Source: Collinsella aerofaciens
GTDB taxonomy: Bacteria > Actinomycetota > Coriobacteriia > Coriobacteriales > Coriobacteriaceae
DNA: 44,474 bases
Assembly: GCA_905213325.1 (NCBI GenBank)
Contig: CAJMHW010000017.1
Span: 1-44,474, forward strand
Reading direction: 5' to 3'
The translations under genes and the position numbers were made by a program. Shown here piece by piece: positions 33,735 to 43,200 of this stretch (positions are counted from its first letter, which is position 1; every line of letters begins with the position of its first letter). The notes under the pieces are model-generated. The model was not told the DNA's origin. It was given only the letters and a program-made list of their open reading frames with translations, and searched no databases.

Positions 33735-34673
33735 CTAGTCGCGCAGCTCGCGGCCGGTGATCTCGAGGAACACGTCGTTGAGGGTCGGCGGCTCGGAATA
33801 AATGCGGCCAAGCGCCACGTCATGCGAGCGCAGCGCATCGAGAATGTCCGTCAGGTTATGCGGGCTCGCCTCGCACGAAAACGTGAGCTGGCCCGCTGTC
33901 GCCGACAGGTCCAGGACATGCGGCAGGCTCGCGACGGCACCGAGCGCCGCGCTCGGCACCTCGCCGACCTCGATCACGATCTTCTCGCCCATCTGAATCA
34001 TGCGCTTGAGTTCGCCGTTGGTGCCCTGCGCCAGCACGCGCCCGCCGTCCATGATCATGATGCGGCTGCAGATCTGCTCGACTTCCTCCATATAATGGCT
34101 GGTATACACCACCGTGGCGCCCTCGTCGCGCAAGCGGCAGATGCCCTCCAGGATGGCGTTGCGACTCTGCGGGTCGACTGCCACCGTGGGCTCGTCAAAG
34201 AAGATGAGCTCGGGCTTGTGCGCAATGCCGCAGGCAATGTTGAGGCGACGTGCCAGGCCGCCCGAGAGCTTGCCGGGGCGGAACTTGGCAAAGTCGCTCA
34301 GCCCGACAAAGTCGATCGCCTCGTCCACCAGCGCACGGCGGCGCTTACGGTCGCTAACGTAAAGGCTGCAGAAATAGTCGATATTCTCGCGCACGGTGAG
34401 CTCGTCGAACACCGCCACCTGCTGCGGCACCACACCGATGCGGCGCTTGAGGTCGTAGCGAGCGGGCGTCATGGGCTCGCCGAACAGCTCGATGGTGCCC
34501 TTGTCGTAGGCGAGCAGCTGCAGGATGCAGTTGATGGACGTGGTCTTGCCCGAGCCGTTGGGGCCCAGCAGGCCAAAGATCTCGCCGGGGGCGATGCTGA
34601 GGTTAAAGTGGTCGAGCGCGATAAGGTCGTCGTAGCGCTTGACGAGGTTTTCGACGCGGACGATATCTGTCAT
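33735..34673 (-). CDS. ABC transporter ATPase for ABC-2 exporter
   Basis: This 312-residue protein has Walker A GPNGSGKTT, Q-loop VVPQQ, signature LSGGLARRLNIA and Walker B ELIFFDEPT, followed by VAVDPQSR and the switch His in TSHYMEE. The C-terminal ~90 residues are the accessory domain typical of CcmA/DrrA-type ATPases. GAAGGG lies 8 bases before the ATG. It is the first gene of the exporter operon. The intergenic region to the divergent kinase gene (34674-34882) contains a bulged hairpin at 34753-34790. Confidence 0.94.
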   Translation of the reverse strand: MTDIVRVENLVKRYDDLIALDHFNLSIAPGEIFGLLGPNGSGKTTSINCILQLLAYDKGTIELFGEPMTPARYDLKRRIGVVPQQVAVFDELTVRENIDYFCSLYVSDRKRRRALVDEAIDFVGLSDFAKFRPGKLSGGLARRLNIACGIAHKPELIFFDEPTVAVDPQSRNAILEGICRLRDEGATVVYTSHYMEEVEQICSRIMIMDGGRVLAQGTNGELKRMIQMGEKIVIEVGEVPSAALGAVASLPHVLDLSATAGQLTFSCEASPHNLTDILDALRSHDVALGRIYSEPPTLNDVFLEITGRELRD

Positions 34674-34752
34674 GAGGCGGCCCTTCTGTTGATTGCGGCC
34701 CGGTACGATTGCATCATCGCAGGAGCCGCCGGCGCGTACCAGTGAGCTTTGT

Positions 34753-34790
34753 CACGAGTGCGGGGGGCGGAGGCGAAACCCCCGCTCGTG
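34753..34790. promoter_or_regulatory. bulged hairpin in the divergent intergenic region
   Basis: CACGA...GCGGGGG pairs with CCCCCGC-TCGTG (34753-34766 with 34779-34790) around a two-base bulge. It could be a terminator-like or regulatory structure between exporter and kinase genes. No function is shown. Confidence 0.4.
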
Positions 34791-34870
34791 CGATCGATCG
34801 ACGCCGATTTGCCGCGCGGGAGGAATGTCACGGTTGCGCAGGCGGCCCCTCCACCACGCGCAGCTTCGCG

Positions 34871-34876
34871 TACAAT
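34871..34876 (+). promoter_or_regulatory. TACAAT -10 box 6 bases before the kinase ATG
   Basis: TACAAT is a good -10 match and lies 6 bases before the ATG at 34883. There is no ribosome site, so transcription would begin at about the A of the ATG: a leaderless mRNA. The expected -35 position shows no match. Confidence 0.5.
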
Positions 34877-34882
34877 ACCCGT

Positions 34883-36028
34883 ATGAACAGGCTTTTCGAC
34901 AAATCGATCGTGCTGGCGTGCTGTATTGCGGCTGCCACGGGTCTTGCTGTGGACGCTCGTCTGGTTGTGGCGTTTTGCCTTGGCGTTATTGCAACCTCAC
35001 TGGCCGAGGTCGCACAGGGGGAACGCACGCGCCGCGCAAGCGAGACCGCAAGTTACGCTTACATCATCGCGGCCGTCTTCGTGCCGTCATTTATGCCGTT
35101 CGCACCCCTTGCCTTCTATGACATCACGCGACGCGTGCGCCGTGAACGCATCTGGCCCGCGCTGGCGATTGGCGCCGTGTTTGTCTGTGCGCTTGTCGCG
35201 GACCTTCGCGGCGGCGCGCTCACCACCCGAACGCTGCTGCTAACCGCCATCCTTTCGGTCGCCGCCACGTTGCTGTCGCTGCGCACCGCGCAGCTGGAGC
35301 GCGAACAGGAACGCATGCGTCGCACCCGCGACAAGCTGCAAGAACGCGCCCTGGCACTCGAGGCACGCAACCGCGACCTCGCCGACCGCCAGGACTACGA
35401 AGTCGAGCTCGCGACGCTCGCCGAACGCGCCCGCATCGCGCGCGAAATCCACGATAACGTGGGCCACCAGCTCACGCGCGCTTCGCTTCAAGCCGAGGCC
35501 TTGCGCGTGGTCCATGCCGATGAGCCCGGCGTCGCCGCCGATTTCGCCGACGTCAAACACACGGTTGACGAGGCGCTCCAGCTCGTGCGCGCCAGCGTCC
35601 ACGCGCTCAACGACAATGCGACTGACCTCTCCGTGCAGCTCGAGCGCATCGTTGAAGGCGCACGCTCGGACAGCGGTCCGCAGATTGAGCTTGAGGTTTT
35701 GGCCGAGCATGCGCCCGCCAACGTCGCCAACTGCTTTGCGGCGGTGCTGCGCGAGGCGCTTTCCAACGCCATGCGCCACGCCCATGCCAAAACCATTACC
35801 GTGCGGTGCATGGAGCATCCGTCGTTTTACCAGCTCATCGTTACCGATGATGGCGCGGACGCGACCCCGGCGAGCAGCAGCAACGTCGTAGAAGGCATGG
35901 GGCTCGCCTCCATGCGCGAGCGCGTCGAGGCGCTTGGCGGAACCTTCACCGCCGGCCTGCGCGCCGGCGCCCCCGGCTGGCGCGTGTTTGCCACCGTCCC
36001 CAAACAGCAAGGAGATGAGGGCCGATGA
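34883..36028 (+). CDS. sensor histidine kinase (HisKA_3/NarL type)
   Basis: This 381-residue protein has five or so membrane segments in residues ~8-130 and a coiled coil at ~135-178. The dimerisation box AREIHDNVGHQLTRA has His190 as the phospho-acceptor. The ATPase domain keeps the N-box REALSNAMRHAHA and the G-box EGMGLASMRERV, so it should be active. Its stop overlaps the ATG of the response regulator by 4 bases (36025-36028). It is divergent from the ABC-2 exporter, suggesting that the pair controls it, as LiaRS/DesKR-like systems often do. Frames starting upstream of 34883 have no family similarity. Confidence 0.92.
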   Translation: MNRLFDKSIVLACCIAAATGLAVDARLVVAFCLGVIATSLAEVAQGERTRRASETASYAYIIAAVFVPSFMPFAPLAFYDITRRVRRERIWPALAIGAVFVCALVADLRGGALTTRTLLLTAILSVAATLLSLRTAQLEREQERMRRTRDKLQERALALEARNRDLADRQDYEVELATLAERARIAREIHDNVGHQLTRASLQAEALRVVHADEPGVAADFADVKHTVDEALQLVRASVHALNDNATDLSVQLERIVEGARSDSGPQIELEVLAEHAPANVANCFAAVLREALSNAMRHAHAKTITVRCMEHPSFYQLIVTDDGADATPASSSNVVEGMGLASMRERVEALGGTFTAGLRAGAPGWRVFATVPKQQGDEGR

Positions 36029-36654
36029 GGCTCATCGTTGTCGACGACGACCGCTTGGTGGTCGATTCGCTCAAGATTATCCTGGGCGCCCAGCCGCAGA
36101 TCGAAGTGGTGGGTACCGGCGCCAATGGCGACGAGGCGGTCGCGCTCTACAGCGAGCACGCGCCCGATATCGCGCTGCTCGACATTCAGATGCCGGGGCG
36201 CGACGGACTTTCGGCGGCACGCGAGATCCTTGAGCACGACCCTGCGGCACGCGTGGTGTTTCTGACGACATTCTCGGATGACGAGTACATTGTGTCGGCG
36301 CTCAAGCTGGGCGCCCGCGGCTACCTGATCAAGACCGATGTCGCCGCCATTCCGCCAGCACTGGCGCAGGTCATGGACGGTAAACGCGTGCTCGAGGGCA
36401 AGGCGATCGAGGATATCGACTTTGATGGGGCGGGGTCCGAGGCCGACACGCCTCGCCGGCCCGCCGCCTTTGCCAGCCTGACCGACCGCGAGTTCGAAGT
36501 CGCAGAGCTCATCGCCCGCGGCCTCGACAACAAGGAGATTGCTGCCACCGCCTATATGGGCGAAGGCACGGTACGCAACCACATCAGCTCGATCCTTGCC
36601 AAAATGGGCCTGCGCAACCGCACGCAGATCGCCATCGCCTACCTGCGAGGGTAG
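36025..36654 (+). CDS. LuxR/NarL-family response regulator
   Basis: This 209-residue protein has a receiver domain with Asp7/Asp8, phospho-acceptor Asp53 (LLDIQMPG), Thr81 and Lys103. A LuxR-type DNA-binding domain follows (~142-209; LTDREFEVAELIARGLDNKE). Its ATG overlaps the kinase stop by 4 bases and the pair is surely one system. The likely target is the divergent ABC-2 exporter operon. No terminator with a T-run follows, and the downstream region holds the palindromic elements at 36715 and 36961. Confidence 0.95.
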   Translation: MRLIVVDDDRLVVDSLKIILGAQPQIEVVGTGANGDEAVALYSEHAPDIALLDIQMPGRDGLSAAREILEHDPAARVVFLTTFSDDEYIVSALKLGARGYLIKTDVAAIPPALAQVMDGKRVLEGKAIEDIDFDGAGSEADTPRRPAAFASLTDREFEVAELIARGLDNKEIAATAYMGEGTVRNHISSILAKMGLRNRTQIAIAYLRG

Positions 36655-36714
36655 TTGCCCAAAGGCCAAGCGCCCCGGCATAGCAAAATAGCTGCTACCG
36701 CTTTAATGCCATTT

Positions 36715-36868
36715 CAAAACTATGCCGGTTTACTACGATGAATCGTCCACCTTCGACCACGGCAAATTGCGCGCTTGCAAAAGCGCAGGTAGAACGCTTG
36801 CAATATTTAGAAAAATGCAGTCATGGTCGGGAATGTCGAATTCATCGTAGTAAACCGGCATAGTTTTG
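36715..36868. repeat. palindromic intergenic element A
   Basis: Arms 36715-36743 and 36840-36868 are perfect 29-base inverted repeats. The interior carries GCAGGTAGAACGC (36785-36797) and GGTCGGG near 36826. The same landmarks in the same order occur in element B on the opposite strand. There is no credible gene inside. Confidence 0.85.
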
Positions 36869-36960
36869 TTCGGGCGGCCCTGCACGAGTGCCTCCGCCAG
36901 CCTAGCGGGACCAAAATGATCCGTTTCCCTCCGTCCCCAAGGGATCAGCCGGAACCGCTC

Positions 36961-37119
36961 GCCACGAAACTGGCCCATCTACTACGTTTGAGTCGACACC
37001 CCCGACCATACCCCGGTTTTGCAGAAAACCACAGGCGTTCTACCTGCGGTTTTGTTTTCGCGTTTTTGGCATGGTTGGGGGTAAGGGACCAAACGTAGTA
37101 GATGGGCCGGTTTCGTGGC
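36961..37119. repeat. palindromic intergenic element B
   Basis: Arms 36961-36990 and 37090-37119 match at 29 of 30 bases as inverted repeats. The reverse strand carries GCAGGTAGAACGC (37035-37047), and GGTCGGG on the same strand, as in element A, from which it is separated by 92 bases with nothing recognisable. Confidence 0.85.
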
Positions 37120-37140
37120 GCCCCCGGCACACAAAAGTGC

Positions 37141-37171
37141 CGCCACGGAGGAGGGAGATACCTCCGTGGCG
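37141..37171 (-). terminator. terminator of the giant surface-protein gene
   Basis: CGCCACGGAGG (37141-37151) pairs perfectly with CCTCCGTGGCG (37161-37171). On the minus strand GCACTTTTGTG follows, a usable T-tract. Confidence 0.7.
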
Positions 37172-37213
37172 GCCAGGGGTGGGGTGGGGGCTGTGTTTTG
37201 GCTCCCCGCTAGC

Positions 37214-37239
37214 CGCCCGGGGCCTTTTGGCCCCGGGCG
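37214..37239. terminator. GC hairpin just past the surface-protein stop
   Basis: CGCCCGGGGCC (37214-37224) and GGCCCCGGGCG (37229-37239) form a perfect 11-bp stem around TTTT, 12 bases past the stop. No T-run follows; it may reinforce the terminator at 37141. Confidence 0.5.
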
Positions 37240-37251
37240 CTGCCAGCGTGC

Positions 37252-40200
37252 CTAGCGCTTGCGGATACCCCAAACCAGGGCTCCGACGCCGGCCATGGCG
37301 ATGACGAATGCCATGAGCAGTGCGGCAGCCTGCTGGTCGCCTGTGGTGGGCAGGAAACCCTTGACCGTCTTGACGATGTTCGTCACGGTCTTGGGCGTGC
37401 CGGGATCGGGTGTCGGCACGGGCGTCTCGGGCTTTTTGTACGTGTTGTTGAACACGATACCCTCAACGCTCTTGTCGCCCTTGGTAAAGGCGACGTTCGC
37501 CTTGAGGTTGCCCTCGCCGTCATCGACCACGTTGACGGTCACGGTAAAGACGGACTTGTCGTAGGTCATACCGACCTCGTCGCCCTTGACCTCGCTGATG
37601 GTGTAGGCGTGCGTACCGGGCTCGTCGTACTCAAACTTGTCAAAGTTGATCTTGCCGTCGGCATCGTTGGTAACCGTAGACTCGATGTCCTCGCCAACGA
37701 GCTTAAAGCTAAACTCGTCCTTCTTGAGTTCGCGTCCCTCGAGCACCTTGATAGCGCCGATGGAAACCTGCGTGGGCATGGCGTGATACTTGTTGGTAAA
37801 GCCAGCCGACTCGGTGGTTCCCTCGAGTTTGTGCGTCGCGGTCAGCGTGCCGTCGCCGTTATCGGAGACGGTGGTCACGACGGTGTAGGTCGCGCCGTCA
37901 TAGGTGACGCCCTTGTACAGGCCGAGCGCGTTGGGGCAAGCCTCGCGCAGCGTGTACGCGTGCGTGCCGGGTGCCTCGTAGCGAATCGGGCTCAGCGTCA
38001 CGGTGCCGTTAGCGTCGTTGGTGCCGTTAGCGACAACCACGTCGTCCTCGAGCAGCTCAAACGTGAACTCGCCTGCTGCAAGGTCGCGTCCAGTCAGGCG
38101 CTTGACTGTCTTGACCTGATCGGTCACGGACGAATCGGTAGGTGCCACGCCGTAGGTGTTGGTAAACGTGAAGGCAGCACCGTCGTCGCCTTCGCGCTTG
38201 ACGCTCAGATGCCCGGCACCGTCGTCAGACACGGTGTAGGAAACCTTGCGCGTGGCGTTGGTGTCATTGGTCACGCCAGGGGCACTACCGGACTCGGTCA
38301 CCGTGTAAGTAAAGGTGTGCGAGCGCGGAGCGGTGGGGGCTGCGGGCTCGGGCTCGTCGCTGGGCTCGTCGGCGTTGGCAGCGTCGGCGTCAACCTCGGC
38401 CTCGTCGGCGTTGGCCTCGGCATCGCTCGATGCGTCGTCAGAAGCATCGGCCGTCACGCCCAGAGCGCGGTTGAGGTCCTCGAGCGTAAAGTGGATCTTG
38501 CCAAAGTCCACGTTGCCAGCCGCGTCGTTGGTTGCGGTCGTGCGCCCGGGCATCGGGGCGCCAGCCTCGTCGGCGGTCACGGTAAAGGTGAACTTGCCCG
38601 CGATGTCAGCCGGGGTCAGGCCCTCGGCTGCCTGGAGCTTCTTGGTGCCGGTGAGTGCGGCATCCACGGCCTCGGCGCCGTAGACGTTTTCGAACAAGGG
38701 CTCGACGCCACCGTAGTCGACCGTTGCCGTCAGGGTACCGTCACCGTTGTCGACAACGATAACCTTAAAGCCAAAGCTCCACGTTGTAGCGGAAACGCCA
38801 TTCGGCAGCCCGAATAAATCTTCGTAGGCCGTGTAGTTAATGGTCCAAGCGAGCTTACCGTCCTTGTCGGTACGATGGGCAAGCCCAGCCGCCTCAAGAT
38901 TGGCAAGCATCTCGGTGTCGTAGTGCAGCGCATCAAAGCTCACATGCCCGCCGATATTGGGCTTGAGGTTTTCGTAACCCACAAGCTCGCCCTGATAGGC
39001 AATGCCGAACCAGAACTCGCCGTCGGCCATCGGACGACCGGTCAGGGTCTTGGTGGCGACAACCTGAGCAGCGGTACCACCAGGCGTATTGGTCGTAGCG
39101 CTGTAGCTGTTGTGGAACGGGACCAGGGCACTCTCGACCTTGTTCTCACCGCTCTTGTGGACCGTCGTATGCGTACCCTCGGGACCGCCGGAAACGGTCG
39201 TGGTAGCGGTAAGCGTACCGGCGCCGTCATCGGCGATAACGATCGTCACCGTGCGCTCGGCGTTGTCGTAGGTGTAACCGGGCTTGCCGTCGTTCTTCTC
39301 GGCCACGGTATATTTGAAGGTCTTGCCGGCGTCAGCCTGCGTAAACTTGACCTCATGGCCCGCCAGAATATCAATCAGACCGACCGTCGCCTCTGCCGTT
39401 GCAGGGGACTGGAAGTTGTTGGCGCCGGGCAGCAGGCCGAGCGCATTGGCCGAAGCCTCGTCGGCGGGCTTCACGGTAAAGGTGAACTGGCCCTCGGTCA
39501 TGGGACGTCCGGAGAGGCTCTTGCTGAGCTTGAGGCCGCCGGCCGCGGCGTAATCGAGCTCAGTGCGGTGCGTGTTGGCAAAACGTCCGCTTTCCTTCTT
39601 GGTGACGTTGGCGGTCAGGACGCCCTCGCCGTTCTCGGTCACGGTCACTTCGGCGGTCGCGACATGTCCGTCATACGTCATGCCTGCCGCATTGCCCGCG
39701 TTCTCGCGGATCTCGTACTTGTAGGTTCCGGCAGCCGTGTAGCGGATCTTGCCGAAGTTGATGGCGGCGATGCCGTCCTTCGCGTCCTTCTTGACCACGG
39801 TTACGGTTGCGGGATCGGGCAGCGGGGCGCCTTCGGGGGCGGTGATGGTAAAGCTGAACTCGTCCCCATCCGTCCAGTCGCGGCCGCTGATGACCTTGCT
39901 CAGGTCAAAGTCGAGCTCTGCATCGAGCGGGGTCACGCTATAGGCGTTCTTGAAGGTCGCAGACGTGGCGTCCTTCAGGACATGCTCGGCCTTGAGTGCG
40001 CCGTCGCCGTTGTCGGTGATGGTCGTCTCGACGGTATAGGTCGTGCCGTCGTAGGTGATGCCCTTGCCGGTGGTTCCGCCGTTGGCCTCGCGCAGCGTAT
40101 AGGTGTGCTTGCCGGGTTTGTCGTACTTGACGGCGCCCATCGTGATCTTGCCTTCGGCATTGTTGGTGCCGGTGGCAACAACATCGTCGCCCTCGACGAG

Positions 40201-43200
40201 CTCGAAGGAGAACTCGCCGTCCTTGAGGTCGCGACCGGTCAGGACCTTGGTCGCGGTGATCTGGTCGGTGACGCTGAACTCGTCAGGATTCGGCTTGTAG
40301 CTGTTGTTGAACTTCGCCTCGTTGGCGCCTTGCAGCTCGTGCTTGACCGTGAGCTTACCATTGCCGTCATCGGTAACGGTAGTCACGATGGTGTAGGTCG
40401 TGCTGTCGTAGGTAATGCCGTTGCCTTCGGCGCCCTTGGCTTCGCGCAGGATATAGGTGTGCTTGCCGGCGGCGGTGTAGGTGATCTTGCCCATCGTAAT
40501 CTTGCCATCGGCGTCGTTAGCGCCGGTGGCGACGACCTCGCCGTCCTCGACGAGCTCGAAGGAGAACTCGTCGGCCTTGAGGTCGCGTCCGTCCAGAACC
40601 TTGGTCGCGGTGATCTGGTCGGTGACGCTGGAGTTATTCGGAGTAACGCTGTAGGCATTCTTGAAGATAGCCTTCTCGACGTCCTGCAGCTCATGCTTAA
40701 CCGTGAGCTTGCCATTGCCATCATCGGTGACGGCGGTCACGATGGTGTAGGCCGCGGTGCTGTAGGTGATACCGTTGTCGGCGTCGACCTTGACCTCGCG
40801 CAGCGTGTAGGTGTGCTCGCCGGCCTCGGTGTAGGTGATCTTGTCCATCGTGATCTTGCCGTCGGCCGCATTGGTGCCCCTGGCGACGACATCGTTACCC
40901 TCGACGAGCTCAAAGGAGAACTCTCCGGCCTTGAGGTCGCGGCCGGTCAGGACCTTCTTCGCGGTGATCTGGTCGGTAACGCTGGACTCGTTCGGGGCAG
41001 TGTTGTACTTGTTCTCAAAGCGCGCCGGCTTGGTGCCCTCGAGCGTATGGGTCACCTTAAGCGTGCCGTCGCCGTTATCGATGACGCTCGTCTTGATGGT
41101 GTAGTTCGTCTTATCGTACGTAATCCCGTTGCTCAGCCCCGCTTCGTTGGGGAGCTTCTCGCGCAGCTTGTAGGTGTGAGTGCCGGGCTTATCGTAAGTG
41201 ATTTTGTCCATGACGATTGTGCCCTCGGCGTCGTTCTTGCCGGTAGCGACGACCTTATCGCCCTCGACCAGCTCAAAGGAGAACTCGCCTTCCTTGAGGT
41301 CGCGCCCGGTCAGGACCTTGGTCGCGGTGATCTGGTCGGTGACGCTCGTCTCGACAGGCGTCACGTTATAGGTATTGGTGAACGTAAATGCCACATCGCC
41401 GTCCGGCTTGCGGGATACGCGCAGATTCCCCTTGCAGTCATCGGTCACGGTGAAGGAAACCTCGCGCGACGGCTTAGCGTCGTTGGTCACGCCAGCGACC
41501 TCGCCGGACTCGGTCACGGTGTAGGTAAAGGTGTGCTCGCGCTTCTCGGACTTCTCACCCAGAGCCTTGTTAAGGTCGTCGAGCGTAAAGGTAATCTTGC
41601 CAAAGTCGACCTTGCCCTTGGCATCATTGGTCACGCTCGCGTTCGCGGGCATGGGTGCGCCCTCTTCACCGGTCACGGTAAAGGTGAACTTGCCGGCAAT
41701 GTCAGCCGGGGTCAGGCCCTTAGGAACCTGCAGATTCTTCTTGCCCACAAGCGATGCCTCGGCAGGCGCGGCAGTGTAGGTGTTCACGAACTCGTTGCCG
41801 GCATCGCCGTAGACAGCCGTCGCCGTCAGGGTACCATCGCCGTTGTCGACAACGGTCACATACGCGTCAATTGCCGACACTGTGGCGCTCACGCCCGCAG
41901 GCAGCTTGCCGGTCTGCTCGGCAGCAATGTAATGAATGGTCCACGTCGGTTTGCCTGAGCTAGCATCAAGCGATGCCTTGTCTTCCTCGACCAGCTTGGC
42001 GAGCGACTTGGTCGTGTACGTCAGCGGACCGAACTCAACCTTGCCGCCCTTGTTGGTTGCATCCAGCAGAACCTCGTCGTGCTCCGCATAGCTCAGCGCA
42101 AACTTAAATTCGTCATCGGCCATCGGGCGCCCCGTGAGCTTCTTGGTTGCCTCAAGAGTCAGCGAGGTTTCCGTCTTGGCGCTATAGGTGTTCTTGAACT
42201 CGGTCTCGCCCGAGATCTTTTCAACGTCAGCCTTAAGCCCACCCGTGACCTTAACCGCCACGGTCACCTTGAACGTGGCAACGTTCTTGCTGTAGGTGAT
42301 GCCACCGGCGTCGCCCTTGACCTCGCGGACCTCATAGGTGTACTCGCCCGGCTTGTTGTAGGTGATTTCGCCAAAGTTAATGGCCGCCTTGCCCTTGTCA
42401 TCCAGGTTCGCCTTGGTCACAGTCGCGGTCGCGGGTGCGGGCATCGGGGCATCATTCTCGGACGTCGCGGAGAGCTCAAACTTAAACTTGTCCGCATCCG
42501 TCCACTCGCGACCCTCGAGCACCTTGGTCAGGCCAAAGCTCGTCTTGGTATCCACCGTTGCCGGCGTCACGTTAAAGCTGATCTTGCCGTTGTTGCCCAG
42601 GTAGGAATTGACATGCGTCGCGGTCGCCTTGGCGGACACGTTGTTCCACTTGGGGTTGAGAACGTCAGTCGCAGTACCAGTGTCGTTGCTCTTCTTGGTG
42701 GTATGGAGCTCGTCGATAAAGGCCAGACGCGCGGTTCCCACGCTAAACGAAAGGTTGTCGTCCTCGTCGGCAACAAGAGCGCCGTCAAACTTCGCAGCGT
42801 CGCCGCCGACAAACTCGATGACGGCAGTGGCGGGCTTGGCCTCGCCGTTCTCGCCCTGCTCCTCAAACTCATCCTTGTAGTAATAGGTGCCTTTCTCTGC
42901 CAGTGAATTCTTTGCGGGTTGTGTGCAGTCCTTGTCCGCGTAAATGGGAGTCTGCTTCTGGAAGTAGTAGTAGCGGTTGGTGTCGGCCGGCTCAAAGGTC
43001 GCGACCGTATTACCCAACGCGCCGGTCTCCCACTTGTTCGCGTAGAAGTTAACGGTTTTGGTGCCGTCAACGACAGTCGTATTGTTCTCGATGTAGTTCT
43101 TGAGTCCCGTGACTTTCTCGGGCGTAAACAGGTTTTCGAGTGCGCCCTTCTTCACGCTCGAGGCATACTTCACCTGAATGGGCTTAACGTTGTCGACCGA

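Noticed and set aside
39945..41370. Regular repeats as a CRISPR array
   Set aside because: The period is ~357 bases, in frame, and encodes a conserved protein module. There are no short repeats with unique spacers.
38875..41958. Long open frame on the + strand (about 1,000 codons)
   Set aside because: It is antisense to the surface protein's repeats. The composition follows the codon bias of the minus-strand gene, and there is no ribosome site or family match.
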